Positions 7,228-13,694 of a stretch of DNA of 64,000 nt are shown one piece after another (positions within the stretch are counted from its first letter, which is position 1; each line of letters opens with the position of its first letter). The stretch is from an uncultured Flavobacteriales bacterium (lineage in GTDB: Bacteria > Bacteroidota > Bacteroidia > Flavobacteriales_D > Crocinitomicaceae), in assembly GCA_937973685.1 (NCBI GenBank), contig CALJKJ010000030.1, forward strand, positions 6,184 through 70,183. Reading direction: 5' to 3'. Both the position numbers and the translations under genes were made by a program. Below the pieces are notes generated by a model. It did no database searches. It had not been told where the DNA came from and saw only the letters and a list, made by a program, of their open reading frames with translations.

Positions 7228-7952
7228 TTTTTCTCACCAAATATCCAACGCGGTTTTCGCTGGTTTAATGTTGCTTCTTGAACCTTTTCATCAACATATT
7301 TTTTTATGTGATTAGTAGCTTCAATAACATCATCAGTCACTAACAATAATGATAGGTCTTCAGGGCTAATTGTGCCAATACGAGCCATTTCATCGATATG
7401 CTTCATTAAGTTTTGGTGGTATTCTTTGCCCATTATTATTACGGGGAATGGCTCCGTTTTTTTAGTTTGAATCAAGGTGATTGTTTCAAAAAATTCATCT
7501 AATGTTCCAAAACCACCAGGCAAAACCACAAAGGCATTGGAGTATTTGCGTAATAACTCTTTGCGCACAAAGAAATATTCGATGTTTACGTAGTTGTCTA
7601 AATAAGGATTGGAATGTTGTTCATGTGGCAATACAATGTTACATCCGATCGACTTACCTCCAACATCTTTTGCCCCTCTGTTTGCAGCTTCCATGATTCC
7701 TGGTCCTCCACCTGTCATGATTGTAAAACCTAATTCAGCAATGTTTTTGGAAACTTCTCTTGCCAATTGGTAATACGGATGGTCTTCGTTGAATCGTGCA
7801 GATCCGAAAACAGTAACACATGGACCAACAAAATGCAATGTTCGAAATCCTCGGATAAATTGTGCAACAATTCCCAATGTGTATTTTAATTCTTGTAAAC
7901 GCGATTGTGGGCCTTTTAAGAATTTTGCTTCCTCGTTGTTGAAAATATTCAT
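7215..7952 (-). CDS. LOG family protein (TIGR00730 type), nucleotide 5'-monophosphate phosphoribohydrolase
   Basis: This is a 245-residue Rossmann-like protein. The two LOG signatures are intact: GGGPGIMEA (81-89) and PGGFGTLDE (145-153), the latter carrying the catalytic Glu of the PGGxGTxxE motif, with Arg130-Lys131 just before it. LOG proteins cleave the N-glycosidic bond of AMP-type nucleotides or cytokinin riboside monophosphates, releasing the base and ribose 5-phosphate. In bacteria the physiological substrate is often unclear. The gene stands alone on the minus strand, diverging from the ACP/KASIII operon with about 150 bases between them. Soluble and cytoplasmic; no signal peptide. 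Confidence 0.88.
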   Translation of the reverse strand: MNIFNNEEAKFLKGPQSRLQELKYTLGIVAQFIRGFRTLHFVGPCVTVFGSARFNEDHPYYQLAREVSKNIAELGFTIMTGGGPGIMEAANRGAKDVGGKSIGCNIVLPHEQHSNPYLDNYVNIEYFFVRKELLRKYSNAFVVLPGGFGTLDEFFETITLIQTKKTEPFPVIIMGKEYHQNLMKHIDEMARIGTISPEDLSLLLVTDDVIEATNHIKKYVDEKVQEATLNQRKPRWIFGEKKTSN

Positions 7953-8073
7953 ATAAATGTGATTTGTATTTAAAATTAATCAATCTAATTCAATGAAGTT
8001 TCTACAAAATAAATTTTGCGTATTTTCTTCAAACTTAACAGAACTCCATCACACGAATTACCAACTATTTTTT

Positions 8074-8081
8074 TAATTTTG
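8074..8081 (+). promoter_or_regulatory. -7 promoter element of the accessory cluster
   Basis: TAATTTTG fits the Bacteroidota -7 consensus TAnnTTTG. It lies 23 bases before the TTG start proposed for the ACP gene. No clear TTG -33 element is present at the expected distance. Confidence 0.4.
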
Positions 8082-8103
8082 TTTAAAATATAAAATCACA
8101 CCA

Positions 8104-8349
8104 TTGATAGGAAACGAAAGATCTTTTTTAACGTTTATTTCTACTGAACTACTGGTCACGTTAGATGAAATTAGCATGAGGACAGAACTGCGTCAAATCC
8201 GCACATGGAGTTCATTAAATGCCTTGGTTTTAATTTCAAGAATTAACGAAGAACTTGATGTGATAATCTCTTCCGTTGATTTATCAAGAATCAATACAAT
8301 AGCTGAATTATATTCATTTCTTTTAATACAAAAAAATGGCATTAGCTAA
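8104..8349 (+). CDS. Acyl carrier protein (atypical W-S-S-L site)
   Basis: The product is 81 residues, the usual ACP length if the TTG at 8104 is the start; the first ATG, at residue 25, would remove helix 1. The phosphopantetheine site reads WSSL (35-38), with Ser37 as the attachment residue and Ser in place of the usual Asp of DSL. The following helices ('LVLISRINEELDV' and 'INTIAELYSFL') match the ACP fold. It overlaps the KASIII gene by 14 bases, so the two are translationally linked and probably work together: the ACP carries an acyl chain that the KASIII starts or extends. It is unlikely to be the housekeeping AcpP. The start codon is the least certain point. Confidence 0.7.
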   Translation: MIGNERSFLTFISTELLVTLDEISMRTELRQIRTWSSLNALVLISRINEELDVIISSVDLSRINTIAELYSFLLIQKNGIS

Positions 8350-9349
8350 AGTTGTCGGTTCAAAAATTGCAGGGATTGTTTCAGTTGTAGCTCCTATCAT
8401 TTCGGATAATTTAAAAACCGAGTTAATTCCTGAGAATTCACGAGAAGCTTTAGTGCAACATACTGGAATTCGTTTTCGGAGAAATAGTGGGGAAAATGAG
8501 CTAACGAAAAAATACTTTTCTCATGCAGTTAGTGTTTTACTGGAAAAACTTAATTGGGACCTTTCAACTATTGATGTTTTTATTTGTGTTACACAAACAC
8601 CTCAAGTATCAATACCTTCAATTTCATGTCAATTACATGGTGAATTAGCAATGTCAACAGATACTCTCTGCTACGATATTAATTCAGGGTGTTCGGGTTT
8701 TGTATACGGTATGCATACTGTAAATAGTTTATTATCGACAATTGACAAACCAATTAAACGTGCGATTTTATGTTGTGGCGATCTTTCATCTATTATTACA
8801 CGATCAGATGATTTAACTGTTTTACCTATTTTTTCTGATGCTGTTTCGGCTATTGCTTTAGAAGTAGATAATAATTCAACAGAAACAACCGGCTATTTTC
8901 ACCTTCAAACAGCAGGTGCTGGTCAAAATGCCATAGCTATGAAGTTACATAATGATGGAAAGTTTTATATGACGCTCAATGGTATTGATGTGTTTAATTA
9001 TTCTGTTTCGATGGTTCCAAAAAATATTAAAACACTACTAGATTTTGCGAAAAAGCCAATTGATTTTCCTGACTTTTATTTTTTACATCAAGCTAACAAA
9101 TTGATCAATGATTCAATAGTTAAAAAAATAAGTGTCCCAGCAGATAAAGCACCAAGCACACTTTATAATTTTGGTAATACAGCATCTGCAAGTATACCTG
9201 TTACAATAAATGAATCATGGGAGAATGGAACTAAAAAATCAAATTGGGTTGTATTATCAGGTTTTGGTGTTGGTTTTTCTGTAGCTTCATGTTTGATTTA
9301 TTTTAATCCAGAAGTTTGTCATAAACCAATAATTTATCCTTCAAAATAG
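8336..9349 (+). CDS. 3-oxoacyl-ACP synthase III family protein (KASIII/FabH-like)
   Basis: This 337-residue thiolase-fold enzyme has a complete Cys-His-Asn triad: Cys119 in DINSGCSGFVYG, His251 in FLHQAN and Asn281 in NFGNTAS. KASIII enzymes condense an acyl-CoA or acyl-ACP starter with malonyl-ACP. The gene overlaps a dedicated ACP gene and sits in a glycan-type cluster rather than with fab genes, so it probably makes a short acyl group for sugar or natural-product decoration rather than starting bulk fatty acid synthesis. That is inference. No ketoreductase, dehydratase or chain-elongating KAS is nearby, so a longer polyketide is not supported. Confidence 0.85.
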   Translation: MALAKVVGSKIAGIVSVVAPIISDNLKTELIPENSREALVQHTGIRFRRNSGENELTKKYFSHAVSVLLEKLNWDLSTIDVFICVTQTPQVSIPSISCQLHGELAMSTDTLCYDINSGCSGFVYGMHTVNSLLSTIDKPIKRAILCCGDLSSIITRSDDLTVLPIFSDAVSAIALEVDNNSTETTGYFHLQTAGAGQNAIAMKLHNDGKFYMTLNGIDVFNYSVSMVPKNIKTLLDFAKKPIDFPDFYFLHQANKLINDSIVKKISVPADKAPSTLYNFGNTASASIPVTINESWENGTKKSNWVVLSGFGVGFSVASCLIYFNPEVCHKPIIYPSK

Positions 9350-9356
9350 ATAAGTT

Positions 9357-10262
9357 ATGAATGAATTAGATATTGTAATCCCAGTTTATAATTCAAGTAA
9401 AATCATTGGTGAATTGATCCAAAGATTGAATCAATGGCAAGAACGAGTTGACATAAAATTTCGTGTGCTTTTTGTTGATGACGGTAGCATTGACGAATCT
9501 ATTCGAGTAATAAAGTCAGCTCAAAAGAATTTCCCATCAATATGTATTCGTCTTGCTAAAAATTATGGGCAGCATACAGCTACAGCAGTCGGATTAAGTC
9601 ATGCTACTGCACCTTATATAGCTACGATAGATGACGATTTGCAACATGACCCTTCAGAAATCAGCAAGCTTTTTGTTAAAATGAATGATGTTGATGCAGA
9701 TTTAGTAGTTGGAACATTTGATATAAAAAAGCACTCGTACATACGTAATTTAGGGAGTTTTTTTCTAAAAAAAATATTTATGATGGAAGGTTTTGACTAT
9801 GCAAACGTCACTTCTTTCCGCCTTATGAAAAAATCTGTTGCTCAAGTTTTTAAAAATGTATCTACTCCTATTTTATTCATAGAGGAATTTTTATTAAAAG
9901 GTGCAACAAATAGAGCTTCATGTGAAGTAAGCCATCACCAACGTTTTGATGGAAAATCGAATTATTCCAATTGGAAATTATTCAAGTTTGCTTTGAATAT
10001 TATCATTTTCCACACGTCATTACCATTAAAATTTATTATTCGATTTGGATTAATAATGGCAGTTTTCTTTTTTATTAGTGGTTGCTTTTTCATTTATAAC
10101 AAAGTGGTGAATGATGTGCAATTAGGATACACTTCGTTAATTGTAGCTATTTTCTTTTCTACAGGAATGATGCTCATGTCCCTTGGAATTATCGGGGAGT
10201 ATATCCGTAAAATTTGGATTGCACAAAATAATCTTGATAAAATAATACAGATTGAAGAGTGA
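9357..10262 (+). CDS. GtrB/DPM1-like family 2 glycosyltransferase
   Basis: This is a 301-residue GT-A enzyme with the family 2 signatures VDDGS (40-44) and the metal-binding IDDDLQHDP (91-99), followed by two C-terminal membrane helices (about 221-245 and 255-280). This build matches polyprenyl-phosphate glycosyltransferases such as GtrB and ArnC, which move a sugar from a nucleotide donor to undecaprenyl phosphate at the inner face of the membrane. It starts 7 bases after the KASIII stop and overlaps the next gene by 4 bases, placing it in the same operon. The product may be the lipid-linked donor used by the GT-C protein encoded at 23950-26481. Confidence 0.87.
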   Translation: MNELDIVIPVYNSSKIIGELIQRLNQWQERVDIKFRVLFVDDGSIDESIRVIKSAQKNFPSICIRLAKNYGQHTATAVGLSHATAPYIATIDDDLQHDPSEISKLFVKMNDVDADLVVGTFDIKKHSYIRNLGSFFLKKIFMMEGFDYANVTSFRLMKKSVAQVFKNVSTPILFIEEFLLKGATNRASCEVSHHQRFDGKSNYSNWKLFKFALNIIIFHTSLPLKFIIRFGLIMAVFFFISGCFFIYNKVVNDVQLGYTSLIVAIFFSTGMMLMSLGIIGEYIRKIWIAQNNLDKIIQIEE

Positions 10263-10777
10263 GGATAAGAAGCAATTATGGAATTGAATTAAAACAGCTA
10301 GATTATTCAGATATCGAACTTGTTCGCAATTGGCGCAATCAAGACTTTATTCGAAACAATATGGAGTTTCAAGAAATAATTACAACTGAACAACAAATTT
10401 CTTGGTATAATACAATTTCTCAATCAGGCGACTTTTATTTTATGATAAAAATTCAAAAACAAGCAATTGGATTGGTTCATTTAAATAAAATAAATTATCA
10501 CAATAACTCAGCCCATGTTGGTGTCTTTATTGGAGAAAAATCATTTATTGGAACTGGAATTTCATTTAAAGTTTCCATGTTAATTTTTCAATTTTCTTTT
10601 GAAGAATTGAAATTAGAAAAAGTGTTTGCAAAAATTAAAAACGACCATAAATCAGCAGTTTCATACAATCAATTCTTGGGTTTCGAATGTACAGAAGAAG
10701 GACCTGTTTTTTCAGTGTGGGAGTTGACAAGAAAAGGTTTTGAGAAAGCATCAAAAAAATTAAAGCAACTTATTTAG
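10259..10777 (+). CDS. GNAT-family acetyltransferase (PseH/WecD-like)
   Basis: The product is 172 residues with the GNAT layout: N-terminal LVRNWRN, a central beta-strand block 'HVGVFIGEKSFIGTGISFKV' at the acetyl-CoA site, and the C-terminal 'KNDHKSAVSYNQFLGF' segment. It starts with GTG within a GTGA overlap on the stop of the glycosyltransferase gene, which argues for coupled translation. PseH-like enzymes acetylate the 4-amino group of nucleotide-linked amino sugars. A WecE-like 4-aminotransferase lies at 11682-12815, so N-acetylation of that amino sugar is the natural guess (compare WecD/WecE in Fuc4NAc synthesis). The substrate is not shown by sequence. Confidence 0.75.
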   Translation: MRIRSNYGIELKQLDYSDIELVRNWRNQDFIRNNMEFQEIITTEQQISWYNTISQSGDFYFMIKIQKQAIGLVHLNKINYHNNSAHVGVFIGEKSFIGTGISFKVSMLIFQFSFEELKLEKVFAKIKNDHKSAVSYNQFLGFECTEEGPVFSVWELTRKGFEKASKKLKQLI

Positions 10778-10779
10778 GG

Positions 10780-11679
10780 CTATTTTTCCAAAATACGCCA
10801 ACGCAATTCATCAATTATTACTTTTAATTTATGTGCAACTGACTTGCTTTCTAATTCTATTAAGTTTTTAGTAAATAGTGACGGGTTTAAGATCCATTTT
10901 AGCGATTTTTTTGGAAATGAAAGTTCACTATAGGGAAATTGTTTCAATGTGTATCTACTTTTCAATTTTGGTTGAATTTTCTTGAAAAAGATTGATTTAT
11001 TGTGCTGATAAAGTTTATTACTTTTAAAGTTCAATACATCTAGCCCAATATGAAACGTTAGATGTTCTTTCGTAATAAAACAAGGTTTTTTAGCGTGTGC
11101 AACAAGGTTATGAATGAAACTTGTTTCAATAAAAGGAATTCCAACACAAATTTCATCAAAACGCAACAAGGGTAAAATATCTTTGTGAAAAACAAAGCAA
11201 TCGAAACCGGGATGAGATTTCCCAATATCAGCGTACATGAGCGTTAAGTCATTGCTGTTAAAATGTTTTTTTGAAATTCTTCGGCGATTGATAATTAATG
11301 CGTCGTGTCCTTTTTGTAAATAACTCACTACATAGTCATAAAAAAAAGGCATAAGCGCAATGTCAATATTGGTATAAATAAAGTAGTCAGCAGTTTCATT
11401 TTCCTTTAATTTATCAATTATATCGCCAATTAATGGAAGTTTTCGGTTGCCTAATTCAGGATGAATATCTTGAATTGAACGTTCTAAATCGGGTAATTTC
11501 ACAAAGTCATTCGGAATGATTTCGTGATCTTCTGGATATTGCGTGGTAAAAATCGTTATTTCACCTTTTTTAAAATTTGCTTTTGCCTGTTGAATGCTCT
11601 TAAAAGTGATGGGTTGCACCAATGCCAACTCATTATTTTTAGCTACTTTTACAGGGTTTATGATATGCGCAATTTTCAC
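10780..11679 (-). CDS. Uncharacterised cytoplasmic protein, possibly GT-A-like
   Basis: I do not recognise the family of this 299-residue protein. It begins with GTG (11677-11679) and has no signal or membrane segment. A segment 'YFIYTNIDIALMPFFYDYV' (about 99-117) resembles the strand-DxD-helix region of GT-A glycosyltransferases, and 'HDALIINRRRIS' follows; these are weak hints only. It is the sole minus-strand gene inside an otherwise plus-strand cluster. Its stop is 2 bases from that of the GNAT gene, and its start codon is 2 bases from the start of the aminotransferase. Composition is as AT-rich as its neighbours, so it seems to belong to the cluster. Confidence 0.7.
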   Translation of the reverse strand: MKIAHIINPVKVAKNNELALVQPITFKSIQQAKANFKKGEITIFTTQYPEDHEIIPNDFVKLPDLERSIQDIHPELGNRKLPLIGDIIDKLKENETADYFIYTNIDIALMPFFYDYVVSYLQKGHDALIINRRRISKKHFNSNDLTLMYADIGKSHPGFDCFVFHKDILPLLRFDEICVGIPFIETSFIHNLVAHAKKPCFITKEHLTFHIGLDVLNFKSNKLYQHNKSIFFKKIQPKLKSRYTLKQFPYSELSFPKKSLKWILNPSLFTKNLIELESKSVAHKLKVIIDELRWRILEK

Positions 11680-11681
11680 AA

Positions 11682-12815
11682 ATGGAAAAAATTAAATTCA
11701 ATAACAGCTGTAAATCTACTCATTTTACTGACTACATTGAATTGTTGCAGTCTGATTATGATTTATTGCGTCAAAAACATTTTTCCAATCATTGTTTAAA
11801 AGCGTTATCTTCAACATATTCATCAAGCAATTTATTTTTAACACACTCAGCAACAGGTGCTTTGGAAATGATTGCGGATTTAATTGAAATAAAACCTGGA
11901 GATGAAATAATACTCCCGTCCTTCACATTTGTTGCAACAGCAAATGCATTTGTTTCCAGAGGTGCAATACCTGTTTTTGTTGATATAGATCCAGTAACAT
12001 TGACAATAAATTTGCAAACAATCCAAGTAGCAGTTACACCAAAGACAAAAGCAGTAGTTTTGGTTCATTATTTTGGTCATTCAATGAACACGGTTGCCAT
12101 AAAAACATTTTGTTCAGAAAATAATATTTTTTTCATTGAAGACGCTGCAATGGGATATGGATGTTTTGAAGATGAGTGGCCTTTGGGTTCGGTGGGCGAC
12201 TTTGCTGTTGTAAGTTTTGATGTAACAAAACACATTTCAGCAATACAAGGTGGTTTGTTGTTAGTTAACAACAAACATTTCAGCAAAAGAGCATCATATT
12301 TGTATCATAATGGAACAAACAGAGATGATTTTGAGGATGGAAACGTATCTTATTATGAATGGGTAGATATAGGCTCAAAATATCAAATGAACGAGTTAAA
12401 TGCGGCTTTTTTATGGAGTCAACTACAAGTGCAAGACAAACTTTTTGCACAAAGAAAAAAATGTTCGCAACATTATTATGAAGCATTGTTACCACTTCAA
12501 GAGGCAGGTTATTTACAACTAATGGACAATCGATTTGTGTCCAACAATATTCACGGTTTTTATATCGTTTTGACAACGCAAGCACAACAAGAAGCTTTAA
12601 GGGAATATTTGTTTTCTAATGGAATAGAAGCTTTTTTTCATTATATTCCATTGCATTTATCTAAAAAAGTAAAGGAACTAACAGGCGCGATTCATTTACC
12701 AATGACAGAAAAAATAGCTGGAACACTTTTGCGTTTACCTTTTCACGATTTAATAACAGAAAAAGAAATCAAACTTATTGCGACTTTCATTCAATCGTTT
12801 TTCAATGAAAAATAA
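11682..12815 (+). CDS. WecE-like dTDP-4-keto-6-deoxyhexose aminotransferase (DegT/DnrJ/EryC1)
   Basis: This is a 377-residue PLP enzyme with family landmarks in order: KPGDEIILPSFTFVATANAF (71-90), the PLP-binding IEDAAMG (Asp154), the Schiff-base lysine in FDVTK (Lys183), and the C-terminal AFFHYIPLH. It aligns well by eye with WecE, which makes dTDP-4-amino-4,6-dideoxygalactose from the 4-keto sugar with glutamate as amino donor. The final ATG-containing 11 bases overlap the ABC permease gene. With the GNAT and the ACP/KASIII pair it suggests synthesis of an N-acylated 4-amino-6-deoxy sugar. Stereochemistry (galacto or gluco) cannot be read from sequence. Confidence 0.87.
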   Translation: MEKIKFNNSCKSTHFTDYIELLQSDYDLLRQKHFSNHCLKALSSTYSSSNLFLTHSATGALEMIADLIEIKPGDEIILPSFTFVATANAFVSRGAIPVFVDIDPVTLTINLQTIQVAVTPKTKAVVLVHYFGHSMNTVAIKTFCSENNIFFIEDAAMGYGCFEDEWPLGSVGDFAVVSFDVTKHISAIQGGLLLVNNKHFSKRASYLYHNGTNRDDFEDGNVSYYEWVDIGSKYQMNELNAAFLWSQLQVQDKLFAQRKKCSQHYYEALLPLQEAGYLQLMDNRFVSNNIHGFYIVLTTQAQQEALREYLFSNGIEAFFHYIPLHLSKKVKELTGAIHLPMTEKIAGTLLRLPFHDLITEKEIKLIATFIQSFFNEK

Positions 12816-13635
12816 GTCATTAGTTCAAAATAAATACCATCCTGAATCGGATAGTTTTGTGATTTTTTTAAATAAAATATTGCAGAATTTCCATTTGATA
12901 TTGGTTTTTGCTAAAAGAGACATCAGTGTAAAATATTCACAAACTAGTTTAGGATATTTATGGGCGTTGTTGCAACCACTAGTTGCATTGGTCATATACA
13001 CCATTTTTTTTGGGTTGTTATTAAATTGGAAATCGGACAACATACCATTTCCAATATATGTATTAACAGGTCTTTTGGGATGGAATTTCTTTGCTTACAT
13101 TGTAAATACAGGAACTGTAAGCATTTTTAATTCAGGTAATTTGATGAAGAAAATTTATTTCCCAAAAATCATTTTACCATTCTCAAAAGTCATCATTGGA
13201 TTAGTCGATTTATTCATTGGATTAATTTTACTAATATCACTTTTTATTTATTATGACCTTTCCATTTCGTGGAAAATGATTTTTGTTCCTTTTATAATAT
13301 TGTTAACTGCAATTTGTGGTTTATCAATGGTTTTTTGGTTAACCATATTTTCACATAAAAAAAGAGATGTTTTACATGTCATTCCATTCATAATAAATTA
13401 CGGAATTTGGTTAACACCTGTATTCTTTAGTCCTACAATTTTGCCTTTTAAATGGCGATTTATTTTAGATTTCAACCCCATGAATTCAATCATTAATTGT
13501 TGGAGATGGACATTTTTCGATTCGATAATTTTTCAATTGAATTGGTTGTATTCACTTATTGGGATGATTGTGTTTTTTATTTTTGGATTGTATTTCTTTA
13601 ATAAAACTGAAAACAAAATAGCAGATTACATATAG
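12805..13635 (+). CDS. ABC-2 type polysaccharide export permease (Wzm/TagG-like)
   Basis: This 276-residue membrane protein has about six transmembrane helices and the ABC-2 export layout, with an amphipathic N-terminus ('VFAKRDISVKYSQTSLGYLWALLQPL') typical of Wzm, KpsM and TagG permeases that export lipid-linked O-antigen or teichoic acid. I chose the ATG at 12805, which makes the 11-base ATGAAAAATAA overlap with the aminotransferase stop; an earlier in-frame start would overlap by 38 bases. Its nucleotide-binding partner (Wzt/TagH) is normally the next gene but is absent from the window. Either the ATPase is encoded elsewhere or the permease uses one shared with another system. Confidence 0.85.
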   Translation: MKNKSLVQNKYHPESDSFVIFLNKILQNFHLILVFAKRDISVKYSQTSLGYLWALLQPLVALVIYTIFFGLLLNWKSDNIPFPIYVLTGLLGWNFFAYIVNTGTVSIFNSGNLMKKIYFPKIILPFSKVIIGLVDLFIGLILLISLFIYYDLSISWKMIFVPFIILLTAICGLSMVFWLTIFSHKKRDVLHVIPFIINYGIWLTPVFFSPTILPFKWRFILDFNPMNSIINCWRWTFFDSIIFQLNWLYSLIGMIVFFIFGLYFFNKTENKIADYI

Positions 13636-13694
13636 CATTTACTGAGATTTATGCTTATTGTTTTCACACTATTTTTACAAATATTACATGCCTT

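Noticed and set aside
12280..12585. Antisense frames within the aminotransferase gene (also 11880-12080 and 12077-12286)
   Set aside because: They lack start context and family features and sit opposite conserved PLP-enzyme motifs.
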